Positions 1 through 8,466 of a stretch of DNA of 57,906 bases are shown one piece after another. Positions within the stretch are counted from its first letter, which is position 1. Every line of letters begins with the position of its first letter. Under the pieces are notes generated by a model that ran no database searches, had not been told where the DNA came from, and saw nothing but the letters and a program-made list of their open reading frames with translations. The DNA comes from JAJFFW01 sp038531315 (GTDB taxonomy: Bacteria > Pseudomonadota > Alphaproteobacteria > Caulobacterales > Parvularculaceae): the NCBI GenBank assembly GCA_038531315.1, contig JBCBBT010000018.1, positions 1 through 57,906 on the forward strand. The letters are read 5' to 3'. The position numbers and the translations under genes are program-made.

Positions 1-9
1 GACAGAAGC

Positions 10-612
10 CTACGCCAATTCACGAACCGACTTTTCGGCCAGAAATTTCTTACATATTTGCGCGAGCGGGGACCGAATTCCATTCAGATACTCATAATCA
101 AGCGAGTCGAGGCACATTACTGCAACTGGCCCGTGATCCGGATGAATTGTCTCGTTCTGCAGCTTAAAGCCCAGCTTTTCATGTAATTTTACCAAAGGAA
201 GGTTCACGTCCATAAAGCATTTTGTGACTCCATTTCGAATACCGTGCTCATACATAGTCTGTATCATACGTACAAAAACAAAAGTTCTTCGGTAAGGTTT
301 TGCGATCATGTCTAGAGTACAAACAGCGGCGCTTGCTTGCTCCCCTTCCGTCAGTCTGCATAAATCATAAAAATGAAAATATGGCTGGACATCGCCATCC
401 CTCAGTAGATTTAGCCTCATATACGCTATCATAGCGCCGTTCTTGGTTACAACGGTATGCCTTGCAGTTCGATCAAGACCGTCTTTGATAGTAGCAGTCT
501 CATGGCATGCATATGAATGGGACCGATGAAGTTCTTCTATGTAAACACTATATCGAAAACGGAAAACGTCTTCGGGGCAATTTTTCGAGTCATAAACGGT
601 GTACTGATACAT
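10..612 (-). CDS. GNAT-fold N-acyl amino acid synthase-like protein (FeeM / autoinducer-synthase clan)
   Basis: 200-residue protein with the layout of the acyl-amino-acid synthase / acyl-homoserine-lactone synthase / exosortase-associated acyltransferase clan. It has an N-terminal FRFRYSVYIEEL (about residues 17-28), an acidic-aromatic middle, a core strand and loop TLDMIAKPYRR (about 99-109) and a GNAT-like C-terminal KLHEKLGF. Members of this clan join an acyl group from acyl-ACP or acyl-CoA to an amino acid or related acceptor; the substrate here cannot be read from sequence. The ATG start lies 13 nt after the diiron-oxidase stop, so the two are very likely co-transcribed. Base composition is AT-rich compared with the rest of the window. 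It is not a clear LuxI, because the typical LuxI signature is not seen. The clan assignment is moderately sure; the exact family is not. Confidence 0.62.
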   Translation of the reverse strand: MYQYTVYDSKNCPEDVFRFRYSVYIEELHRSHSYACHETATIKDGLDRTARHTVVTKNGAMIAYMRLNLLRDGDVQPYFHFYDLCRLTEGEQASAAVCTLDMIAKPYRRTFVFVRMIQTMYEHGIRNGVTKCFMDVNLPLVKLHEKLGFKLQNETIHPDHGPVAVMCLDSLDYEYLNGIRSPLAQICKKFLAEKSVRELA

Positions 613-625
613 TTTGGCTGCCCGT

Positions 626-1357
626 TTATGCTACGCCAACCGAGAGATGCTCCGGCAGCTTGCTATCCGCAATTAGCTCTTCCCAGTTCCAGCCAGTACT
701 TTGTGGCAATCGGGCATGTTGTATTGCGGAATAAATCATCTGCTCATACAAATATGCAGTCGTACTCATTGCGTAGGTAACCGCATCAACATCGGCTTCA
801 CTTACGACCAATCCGGCGACGTATTTCTCCATTAGCTTGTTATGACCAACATCGACTTCAGTATGGTCGCGCAAGAATGTCGTTGCAGTTTCCGGAATGC
901 CTCCCTTTACCAATGCATCGATTATGCGCCCACCGGCCTGCGTTCCAATGAACTCGAGAAAAAATAGATAACCCAAGTAGCCCAATGGATTAAGATTGTA
1001 GATTTGATAAAAACCGAACGAAATCAGTGCCGTAGTTGCAGGCAACGGATTCTCATAAGGAACCGAAGAGGGATTTCCGCCAAGCGTGGTAAAATCGTTC
1101 AGCGCTAATTGATCATGTCCAATTTCAGACGCTGCGTGAGAGAAGAAAGCTCTGACTAAATCTCGCTGACGCCCTCGGAAATAGACTGTTGCAAGAGCCT
1201 GAAGCTGTGGGTTTTCTCTCGTATGATGAAAAATTTGTCTTAATACAGATTGATATTCTTCTCTGGTAATTCGACCAGTAAGCACAGGTTTAATTGCTTC
1301 AGAAGAGATGAACCGTTCGGCCAAAGGCTCGAAACGGAGTTTCAGTACTCGAAACAT
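626..1357 (-). CDS. Haem-oxygenase-like diiron oxidase (iron-containing redox enzyme family)
   Basis: All-helical protein of 243 residues from the ATG at 1357; a TTG at 1393 in the same frame would add 12 residues. Numbered from the ATG, it shows the six-ligand pattern of haem-oxygenase-like diiron oxidases: E78-x2-H81, E135, H165-x3-D169-x2-H172. In characterised relatives (UndA, BesC, the central domain of SznF) this pattern binds two irons and activates O2 for desaturation, decarboxylation or N-oxygenation. Substrate is unknown. It is the first gene of a two-gene operon with the acyl-synthase-like gene, which suggests that it makes or modifies the acyl or amino-acid part of the same product (inference). 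PqqC or TenA is less likely because the metal ligands are complete. Confidence 0.68.
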   Translation of the reverse strand: MFRVLKLRFEPLAERFISSEAIKPVLTGRITREEYQSVLRQIFHHTRENPQLQALATVYFRGRQRDLVRAFFSHAASEIGHDQLALNDFTTLGGNPSSVPYENPLPATTALISFGFYQIYNLNPLGYLGYLFFLEFIGTQAGGRIIDALVKGGIPETATTFLRDHTEVDVGHNKLMEKYVAGLVVSEADVDAVTYAMSTTAYLYEQMIYSAIQHARLPQSTGWNWEELIADSKLPEHLSVGVA

Positions 1358-1626
1358 AATACGCCCCGGGAGTTGTGTTACCCCCCGTTTCAAACCTATA
1401 GTAAAAAAACCGTTAATGGCAAGAGGGAAATTTTGTTAATAGCCGCCGATGACGCTTCTAATATTATCCGTACGTCAATTCCAATCACGCAATATTATCT
1501 GTTATTCCACGAAGTGGCATTTCTGCCGAAAGTGACGCACCCGTTCGCGAAATTTGGTAGAATTTTACCATAAACTAACAGAATTTCGGCCATACACTTT
1601 AGAGATGTGGTCCGGGCTTTTTTCAA
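1358..1626. promoter_or_regulatory. Divergent AT-rich intergenic region between diiron-oxidase operon and histidine kinase
   Basis: A 269-base AT-rich spacer that must hold the promoters of both the minus-strand oxidase/synthase operon and the plus-strand kinase. I could not assign convincing -35/-10 boxes. It contains a near-perfect 16-bp dyad at 1555-1570 and a smaller one at 1507-1517 (CCAC-GAA-GTGG). No RNA gene was seen. Confidence 0.4.
1555..1570. promoter_or_regulatory. Near-palindromic candidate operator
   Basis: TGGTAGAATTTTACCA has 14 of 16 positions in dyad symmetry around a central AATT. It lies about 57 bases upstream of the TTG start of the kinase and in the divergent spacer of the synthase operon, where a transcription factor could control both directions. 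No family-specific consensus was recognised. Confidence 0.3.
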
Positions 1627-3051
1627 TTGAATCAAGATGATTATAAGCTGACGAATTGGACGGCCGAGTTCAAATCTCGCCGGACCGAGACGATATATCG
1701 TAACTATGTCTTCGAAGGCGATATGAAGACGAATGTCGTCGCAATTATCGTCGGCTTGTTCGGATTCATTGCCTATGGAGGCCTAGATTATAGCCTATGG
1801 GGCGCCCAGTCATTGGTGCCTATATTGGCGCGTGTAATCACCAGTCTTATCGGGCTGGGATTGCTAGCCCTCTTATTTGTCCCTCGGATGACAAAGAGCC
1901 ATGAGGCGCTTACCGCAATTGTTGCGGGAAGTGTTGGGGCCACCATTAACTTTATAATTTATTATTCAGGCGAACTATCGCACGCGTACTATGTAGCTCT
2001 CATTCAGGTCAGCATATTTGTTTGTTGCCTTGTTCGGATTGGCTTTGTGAAATCAATTGCGGTCATGGCGACGCTGATCGCAGGGTTTATTGTAGCAGCC
2101 TTCCCACATGGCCAGACTGAAGAGGCGACCTTACAACTCTTTATCTTACTAAGTATGGGAGTGGTCATCGCTTTTTCATCTTATTTTTTGCAGCGTTACC
2201 GACGCATCGACTTCATCAAAACCCAGATCATCAACGACCAGAACATGCAGCTGCGTGGGCTTTTGAAAGATATTCAGGACGATCACGATCGGAAAATTGC
2301 GGCCATGAACATGCTCGTGCATTTTGTGCGCACGCCGCTTCATCAGATCAGCGGGTTTTCCGATGTCGTTTTGCAAACGCTTGCAAGGCGCACCGGCGAC
2401 GAGGCGCTTTCAGCCGGGCTCGACGGGGCGCGCTATATCAAGAATGCGTCAATGGATCTGACGGAAAACGTCAATCGTCTCCTGACCTATCATCGGCTCG
2501 ATGAATATGAATTGAGCGATGAAGGCGAGCCAGTGAACATCGTCGATGCGCTATCGGACTATCTTGAAACGTTCGAGCCGCGGATATCGTTTGAGAAGCC
2601 TGAAGCCGCGCATACGATCAACGTCAACCGGGATGTGCTTGACGTGGCGTTTCAAAGCTTTGCCGTCTACTACTCAGAAGCCGGGCGCCCGGTTACATCG
2701 ATAAAGATATCATTCCATGTTCAGGGCGACGCCGTCGGCATAATTTTCAAAGACGACGGCCCGCCGATCGACAATGACGATTTTGAGAACCTGACCAAGC
2801 CGCTGACAAAGATTGACAAATACCTCGACGTCAGCGTCGCGAAGATGCCCATGTTACTCAGGACGGTCGCACGCGCAGCGGAATTATTGGGCGGGGGCCT
2901 CGTTTGTGGCGACGTCGACGACAATTGCGTTTTCATGCTCCACATGCGTGATGGCGCTTCAACCCAAGCGACTGATATAAAAAGAAATTTCACCCTGGCG
3001 GCGGAACTGCTGCCGCAAGACATCGCCTGGAATACCGCGACCGGCGCGTGA
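1627..3051 (+). CDS. Six-TM membrane sensor histidine kinase with degenerate ATPase domain
   Basis: 474 residues from a TTG start; an in-frame TAG at 1600 prevents a longer form, and an internal ATG (residue 33, at 1723) sits right before the first TM and is an alternative start. About six hydrophobic segments lie between residues 36 and 188, followed by a coiled-coil-like stretch and a HisKA motif HFVRTPL with His232. The C-terminal ATPase domain is weak: the N-box has no clear Asn (region NRDVLDVAFQSF), the G1 box reads DDGPPID, and the glycine box is LGGGL. Kinase activity may be low or altered. No response regulator is adjacent. The sensor half is AT-rich while the kinase half has host-like GC. 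The divergent position next to a putative acyl-product synthase suggests a signal receptor (inference). Confidence 0.75.
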   Translation: MNQDDYKLTNWTAEFKSRRTETIYRNYVFEGDMKTNVVAIIVGLFGFIAYGGLDYSLWGAQSLVPILARVITSLIGLGLLALLFVPRMTKSHEALTAIVAGSVGATINFIIYYSGELSHAYYVALIQVSIFVCCLVRIGFVKSIAVMATLIAGFIVAAFPHGQTEEATLQLFILLSMGVVIAFSSYFLQRYRRIDFIKTQIINDQNMQLRGLLKDIQDDHDRKIAAMNMLVHFVRTPLHQISGFSDVVLQTLARRTGDEALSAGLDGARYIKNASMDLTENVNRLLTYHRLDEYELSDEGEPVNIVDALSDYLETFEPRISFEKPEAAHTINVNRDVLDVAFQSFAVYYSEAGRPVTSIKISFHVQGDAVGIIFKDDGPPIDNDDFENLTKPLTKIDKYLDVSVAKMPMLLRTVARAAELLGGGLVCGDVDDNCVFMLHMRDGASTQATDIKRNFTLAAELLPQDIAWNTATGA

Positions 3052-3337
3052 GCCAGCGTAGTAGTTCAAAAGGACGCATACCGCATCGCCCTTGACTTCT
3101 GGGTTGAAGCTTTTTACTCCCCATCATTGTTGCAGTGCAGCGCGCGCAGGGCTTTTGTTAAAGACGCCGTAAGACGACGCCGCGATGACCACGCAAACAA
3201 ACAAGTCCGCCGTTTAAATCGGCGTCGCACGCGCCTCACATGAGGGCCTGCGACTTGCAACGGCGCCCCATGAAGCGAAGCAACCAGCCAATCAGCGACG
3301 CTTGATCCGTTATACCGTTGAAATTTGAAAGTCTGTG

Positions 3338-4741
3338 ATGCGTTTTGAAGATCTCGGCCTTGAGCAGCAATTGCTCGATGCTCTGTCTGCTGCCGGATAT
3401 GAAACCCCGACCCCGATACAAGAGGCGGCGATCCCGCCCGCGCTTGCCGGGAAGGACGTCCTCGGCATTGCGCAGACTGGAACAGGGAAAACCGCGTCGT
3501 TTACGCTCCCGATGATCCAAAGGCTCGCCAAGGGACGCGCCCGCGCGCGCATGCCGCGCACTCTCGTGCTTGCGCCGACGCGCGAGCTGGCTGCTCAGGT
3601 GGCGGAGAATTTTGAGAAGTATGGGGCCAATCACAAGCTTTCGATGGCGCTCTTGATCGGCGGCGTTTCGTTTGCGGATCAGGACGCCAAGCTCACCCGC
3701 GGCGTCGATGTTCTTATCGCAACGCCGGGAAGGCTCCTTGATCATTTCGAGCGCGGCAAGCTGTTGCTTACGGGCATTGAAGTAATGGTCGTCGACGAGG
3801 CTGACCGCATGCTGGATATGGGTTTCATCCCGGACATCGAGCGTATCTTCAAGCTGACGCCCATGACGCGTCAGACACTTTTTTTCTCTGCGACCATGCC
3901 GCCGGAAATTCAGCGCATCACGGACACATTCCTCAACGCGCCGGCGCGCGTTGAAGTCTCGCGCCCGGCGACCACCGCCGACACGATCACCCAAACGGTT
4001 GTAAAGTCGCCGTCAAAAGACGACGGCGTCAAACGCGCCGCACTGCGCAAGCTCCTTTCAATGAACGATGTCAAAAACGGCATCATTTTCTGTAACCGGA
4101 AAACGACCGTCGATATCGTTGCAAAATCGCTTCAAACGCATGGGTTTGACGCCCGTCCGATTCATGGCGATTTGCCGCAATCGTTCAGAATGGAAACGCT
4201 GGACAAGTTTCGCTCCGGCGAAATTACTTTTCTTGTCGCATCGGACGTCGCCGCCCGCGGTCTCGATATTCCGGACGTGAGCCACGTTTTCAATTTTGAC
4301 GTTCCCGTTCACGCCGATGATTATGTCCACCGGATCGGACGCACTGGCCGGGCTGGTAAGTCCGGCGCCGCTTTCATGTTGATCGCCCCGAACGACGGCA
4401 AAGCCTACGACGCGATCCTGAAAACCATCGGCTCGGACGGCCTCGATGAACTTGATCTTGGCGCCGACTTCTTTGACGAGGCGTCTGAAAGAGCCAGTCG
4501 CAAACGCGGCCGGCGCTCCGAAGGCCGCGGCGGCCGCTCGAAATCCGACCGCGACGCCGAACGCCGCAGCAGCGCCGAGGCCCGACCCCCACGCAGGCGC
4601 GGGCGCCGGGGCGAGGAATCGGAAAGAAAGACCGCAGCCGATGCGCCGTCGCGTAAACGAACTGAAAGAAACAACAGCGCCGCGCGCGACGAAAAGATCG
4701 TCGGCATGGGCGACCATGTCCCCGCCTTCATGTTGCGATAG
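3338..4741 (+). CDS. rhlE: DEAD-box ATP-dependent RNA helicase, RhlE type
   Basis: RNA helicase that remodels structured RNA and ribosomal precursors in the cytoplasm. The motifs appear in order: Q-motif GYETPTPIQEAAIP, Walker A AQTGTGKT, PTRELA, TPGRLLD, DEAD, SAT, the arginine-rich motif VI HRIGRTGRAG, and ASDVAARGLDIPDV. After the core, from about residue 385, a long Arg/Ser/Glu-rich basic tail follows, as in RhlE proteins, and probably contacts RNA. The ATG at 3338 gives the usual RhlE beginning (MRFEDLGL); a GTG three bases upstream is also in frame. A 286-base spacer without recognised signals separates it from the kinase. It stands alone as a transcription unit. Assignment to DEAD-box helicase is certain; the RhlE subgroup is likely. 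Confidence 0.92.
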   Translation: MRFEDLGLEQQLLDALSAAGYETPTPIQEAAIPPALAGKDVLGIAQTGTGKTASFTLPMIQRLAKGRARARMPRTLVLAPTRELAAQVAENFEKYGANHKLSMALLIGGVSFADQDAKLTRGVDVLIATPGRLLDHFERGKLLLTGIEVMVVDEADRMLDMGFIPDIERIFKLTPMTRQTLFFSATMPPEIQRITDTFLNAPARVEVSRPATTADTITQTVVKSPSKDDGVKRAALRKLLSMNDVKNGIIFCNRKTTVDIVAKSLQTHGFDARPIHGDLPQSFRMETLDKFRSGEITFLVASDVAARGLDIPDVSHVFNFDVPVHADDYVHRIGRTGRAGKSGAAFMLIAPNDGKAYDAILKTIGSDGLDELDLGADFFDEASERASRKRGRRSEGRGGRSKSDRDAERRSSAEARPPRRRGRRGEESERKTAADAPSRKRTERNNSAARDEKIVGMGDHVPAFMLR

Positions 4742-4931
4742 CCACCTTTTTTGTTGGGCGGCGCGCACGCCGCCGCACCCGGAACGCATAAATTTTACGT
4801 GTTGTTAAAGCGCCTTCACCGCGCGTTAACCCTCCCGACGGGCAAAAACGCCCAGTCGCTTAATCAATCCGTTTACCTGACGATGTTATATTGCCACGCA
4901 GGATATTCTGCTGGGGAAACGCCGCTCGTCT

Positions 4932-6035
4932 ATGGCCCGCGCTATCGAACAATCACACCGTATCGCCGAAGTTGCTATCGGCGCCCTCAAACAGCTTGAG
5001 CTGGCCGCGTCACCGCGCAACATCGAAGTCTGGCTCGCCCATGTCGCGGGTGAGAATCCGGCGCTCTCACACGACATCCAAAAGGCCTTGCAGCGCGAGG
5101 GATCGATTACGCAAAAGCAGGCGGACGAGCTCTACAACGTCCATATTATGCGCGGCGACCTTTCAAACGACGTCATCGAAATCGTGGCGCGTTTTGAAAA
5201 AGAAGTTTCTGAGCTGACCGACGCCATCGAGCTTTCTGGCGAAAGCGCCCAAGGCCATGGCGAACAGCTGCGCACCTTGTCATTCGAACTCGGCCAAAGC
5301 GCGGACAGCAATCCTAGGATCAGCGAACTTCTCGAGGGCGTGATCTCCGTCGCGAGAAGCATTCGGAAGGAAAACAAGACGCTGGAAAACAGGCTCGCTG
5401 AGTCAAGCGATGAGGTTTTGCACCTGAAGCAAAATCTCGAACATGTGCAAATGGAAGCGATGATCGACTCGCTGACCGGCGTCAAAAACCGGCGGACCTT
5501 TGATGAGGCGATCAAGAAACAGCTCCGCGCCATGCAAAACCATGGTGATCCGCTGGCGCTCATCCTTGCCGATATCGACCACTTCAAGAGCTTCAATGAC
5601 CGCTGGGGACATCAGACGGGCGATCAGGTGTTGCGGCTTGTGGCTGAAGTGATGAACGCCAACGTCAAAGGGCAAGATTTGTTGGCGCGCTATGGCGGCG
5701 AAGAATTCGCCATCATCTTGCCCGGCACCAGCCTCGAAAACGCAGAAATGCTCGCTAACCGTATCCGGCGGGCTGTCGAAGCCCGGCGGTTAAAAAAGCG
5801 CCGCACGGACGAAGATCTTGGCGTCATAACAATGTCTATGGGCGCGGTTCAGGCGTCGCGGGCCGACACCGTCGAATCACTCGTCGAGCGCGCTGACAAA
5901 TGTTTGTATGCGGCCAAACATAACGGGCGTAATCAGGTCATGACGGAACGGTCGGACGCCGAAAGCGCCTCGCAGGCGACTAATACGACGCCGAGCGCGG
6001 GAAACAGCGCTGCGAAATCACAAAAAAGCGCTTAA
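4932..6035 (+). CDS. GGDEF diguanylate cyclase
   Basis: 367-residue soluble protein that should make cyclic di-GMP from two GTP. The N-terminal 160 residues form a helical region of the type common in alphaproteobacterial cyclases (SPRNIEVWLAHVAGENPALS near residue 30), followed by a coiled coil and then the GGDEF domain. The active site is intact: RYGGEEF around residues 254-260. The allosteric product-inhibition site, normally RxxD just upstream, reads KGQD, so feedback inhibition may be weak. The gene converges with the flagellar TPR gene and their stop codons overlap by 4 bases. Position next to flagellar operons fits a role in motility control, but no target is visible. Confidence 0.92.
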   Translation: MARAIEQSHRIAEVAIGALKQLELAASPRNIEVWLAHVAGENPALSHDIQKALQREGSITQKQADELYNVHIMRGDLSNDVIEIVARFEKEVSELTDAIELSGESAQGHGEQLRTLSFELGQSADSNPRISELLEGVISVARSIRKENKTLENRLAESSDEVLHLKQNLEHVQMEAMIDSLTGVKNRRTFDEAIKKQLRAMQNHGDPLALILADIDHFKSFNDRWGHQTGDQVLRLVAEVMNANVKGQDLLARYGGEEFAIILPGTSLENAEMLANRIRRAVEARRLKKRRTDEDLGVITMSMGAVQASRADTVESLVERADKCLYAAKHNGRNQVMTERSDAESASQATNTTPSAGNSAAKSQKSA

Positions 6036-7795
6036 CCGCCGGGTTTGTTGCTGGACTGAAAGACGTCCCGGTACTTGGTCATGAACAAATCAAGATGCTG
6101 ATCGTCAGCGAGCGCAGCGGCAATTTCGCTGAGATCTTGAACCGCTGCGCCAGAGGGTTGACCGGCGATCAGCTTTTCGATCTCGACGCCCCTGCCGCTG
6201 TTTGCGAGCGAAACCGCCGCCCGAAGAAAGGCGTGTTCTGCAAGATCGCTCGAACCGCCGCCGTCCACATTCACAGCCTTGTATAATTCGGCATACAAAG
6301 CGGCGGCGTTTTCCCAATCGGCCATCTCCCAGCGAATATCGGCTTTCAGGCTTGTCGCTTCGATAGAGGTGTCGTCTTGAAGCAGCAAAATCGCCGCCTG
6401 CGATTTACCGCTGGCGTGCAAGGCTGTTGCTTCGGTGCGCTTGCGATCGCTTACGCTATCGTCATCGAGGCCGGTAATCCGTGTTGATCGCAAAACGCGC
6501 AGCGCTTCAGTCGGCTGATCGTCCGCCAGATACAGCGTGGCCAGATCATTGGCGACGCGGGCGCGCTCATGACCGCGCAGCCGTTTAAATACCTGATGCT
6601 CCAAAAGCTCTGCGGCCGCATCCATCAGATCAAGCGCCTGCAGCCGTTGGACGACGTCGCGAATCATTGCGTCGCCCTTCGCGCCGGGGGGCGCAAATTC
6701 AATGTTTTCAAAAAAGAGTTTCGCCGCCGTCACGGGGGCGATCGCCGCGCCGTCATCAAAGAGCTTCGGCAGAAGGGTCCTCAGGGCGCGCGCCGCATCC
6801 CTGCGCGCAGGGTGAGCGGGATAAAAATCAATCAATGAACGATAGGACGCCATTGCAAGTGCAAAGTCATTGCTCTCAAGAGCCCGTGCGGCGCGGAGTT
6901 CGCCAATTCCAATACGGACAGCCATATCATCGGTTCGAAGATAGAGGGCCTCAAGAGCGCGGTCGATATTTCGAGCGCCCCGCATTGATGCATCTTGCAA
7001 AAGCCGGAATTCCGCCCGCGCCGCAAAGGGCTCAATGCCTGAAACACGCAATAACCGCCACTTTCTAATCGCCGCCGTGCGGTTGCCCGCATCGTACGCG
7101 AGCATTGCCTGAAAGGCTTCAACGGCGGCGCTCTGGCGCTTTGATAGGGCCACGGCTTCGGTTTGCTTTAACGCTATGGTTACGAGATCGAAGTCTTCAG
7201 TGACAAGCCCAATTTCCGCGACGGAAAGAAGGAAGTCTACGTCTTTTATGTTCTCAAAACGGCCGTCTTTGCTCAACTGCGCTATGATGTTCGCAGCCTC
7301 GTCTATCGCCCATGTTTTTTGAGCGCTTATGACCAAGATCGCTTTTGCCTGCGCCGATTGAATATCGGAATCCTTCAAAAGATCGAATGCGCTGGCATAG
7401 CGCCTTGCCTCCATAAGAGTGCTTGCGTAATCGAGCGTTTCTTCCGTAGTGAGCGGGGACCCCGGTCGCGCCGCAATCGCTTCCCAATGCGCAACCGCCT
7501 CGGCGAAAAGGCCGTGTTTTTGATAAAGCGCGATCAGAGCCTTGCGCGCATGATGCGCCTGCGCCGGGTCGGTCACGCCACCGCCCTTTTCAATCAGGCT
7601 CAGAAATTCCTGTTCTTCTTGACGAAATGCTCTGTAGGATTTTGATCCCGCCGGCGCTGAAACTGGCGACAGTGTTGCCGATTGCGCGCCTGCGCGGGTG
7701 TTGCCCTGCATGCGATCGCTGACGCCAGGGGCGGCGCCGTCGCTGGCGACAGCGGCGACAAAAAGAGCTGCGGCGGTCGGTAACGGCAATTGCAT
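6032..7795 (-). CDS. TPR-like exported protein of the fliL-fliM flagellar operon
   Basis: 587 residues with an N-terminal hydrophobic segment (about residues 5-18) resembling a signal peptide, followed by many alpha-helical repeats of TPR or Sel1-like character and no enzymatic motif. It is the last gene of the fliL-fliM-DUF6468-motE-like operon; its ATG overlaps the preceding stop by one base, so translation is probably coupled. Tight coupling and position suggest a periplasmic flagellar motor accessory scaffold, by analogy with MotC-like proteins that work with MotE in rhizobia. That functional link is inference; the sequence itself shows only an exported repeat protein. Confidence 0.7.
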   Translation of the reverse strand: MQLPLPTAAALFVAAVASDGAAPGVSDRMQGNTRAGAQSATLSPVSAPAGSKSYRAFRQEEQEFLSLIEKGGGVTDPAQAHHARKALIALYQKHGLFAEAVAHWEAIAARPGSPLTTEETLDYASTLMEARRYASAFDLLKDSDIQSAQAKAILVISAQKTWAIDEAANIIAQLSKDGRFENIKDVDFLLSVAEIGLVTEDFDLVTIALKQTEAVALSKRQSAAVEAFQAMLAYDAGNRTAAIRKWRLLRVSGIEPFAARAEFRLLQDASMRGARNIDRALEALYLRTDDMAVRIGIGELRAARALESNDFALAMASYRSLIDFYPAHPARRDAARALRTLLPKLFDDGAAIAPVTAAKLFFENIEFAPPGAKGDAMIRDVVQRLQALDLMDAAAELLEHQVFKRLRGHERARVANDLATLYLADDQPTEALRVLRSTRITGLDDDSVSDRKRTEATALHASGKSQAAILLLQDDTSIEATSLKADIRWEMADWENAAALYAELYKAVNVDGGGSSDLAEHAFLRAAVSLANSGRGVEIEKLIAGQPSGAAVQDLSEIAAALADDQHLDLFMTKYRDVFQSSNKPGG

Positions 7796-8466
7796 TACTG
7801 CGCTACCGTCGCTTGCGCTTTACGTTGCGGCCCGGACTTTCGCGCGAGTTTCCGCGTCAGGGCGCGCGCTTTTTCCGGCTCCATCTCCGCGAGAACACTG
7901 GCGATCGCCTGCGTCCGCATCCCTGCGGCCACAGGAACAAGAATATCGTCCTCTAACAGATTAAAAATCTGTGCGGCGTCTCGCGCGCGCATGCGTTCAT
8001 AGGCCTTTGCTAGACCTACAAGGTCTGCGGTTTCATCGGCTTGCGCAGCTGCTTGCGCCGCATCGAGGCGAAGTTCGATTTCTTTGAGCTCCGATATCTT
8101 CGCATCGATGGCCGCTTCCGCCGTGCGCAGCAACGCTTCGCGCGTCTCTAATTCGGCTTCACGCACATCAAGCGCCGCACGCCGATCGGCAAGCCCCGTC
8201 AACAGGCGCTCATGCGCCTCTGAAGTCACGGGCGCATCTAGGGAGAGTTCACCCCCCGAAGCCGTTGGGGCGCGGGCCCCATCGTCGTTCGCCTCACCGA
8301 CTGCGACGAGCTCATCACTGGCGGAACCCGATTTTGGCTGCGCCATCGCCCCGCTAACCCCAATCCAGAAGTCGCCAGCGCGCAAAATGATCACGATGGC
8401 GAGGGCCAGAATGAGGACGGGCAATAGCCGCGGCCGCGCATTTATATTCGGCTGCGTCACGCGCAT
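7795..8466 (-). CDS. MotE-like flagellar accessory protein (MgtE N-domain-like)
   Basis: 223 residues: one N-terminal TM segment (about 13-32), a low-complexity linker, a long coiled coil (about 85-150), then a small helical domain of MgtE-N type (AYERMRARDAAQIFNLLEDD...VLAEMEPEKARALTRKL). This layout matches MotE-like proteins of alphaproteobacteria, which help fold or place motor proteins in the periplasm. The start overlaps the end of the DUF6468 gene by 10 bases, so it is operon-coupled with fliM. It is not a magnesium transporter, since the channel and CBS domains are absent. Confidence 0.72.
   Translation of the reverse strand: MRVTQPNINARPRLLPVLILALAIVIILRAGDFWIGVSGAMAQPKSGSASDELVAVGEANDDGARAPTASGGELSLDAPVTSEAHERLLTGLADRRAALDVREAELETREALLRTAEAAIDAKISELKEIELRLDAAQAAAQADETADLVGLAKAYERMRARDAAQIFNLLEDDILVPVAAGMRTQAIASVLAEMEPEKARALTRKLARKSGPQRKAQATVAQ

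Noticed and set aside
10..612. LuxI-type acyl-homoserine lactone synthase
   Set aside because: The fold looks related, but the LuxI conserved Arg/Phe/Trp/Asp pattern is not present and no LuxR is adjacent.
626..1357. PqqC/TenA or classical haem oxygenase identity
   Set aside because: The full six-residue diiron ligand pattern is present, and no haem-binding His or thiamine-enzyme Cys motif is seen.
3236..3994. 252-residue open frame antisense to the RNA helicase
   Set aside because: Arg-rich translation without domain motifs, fully opposite a certain DEAD-box gene; GC-rich genomes often give such frames.
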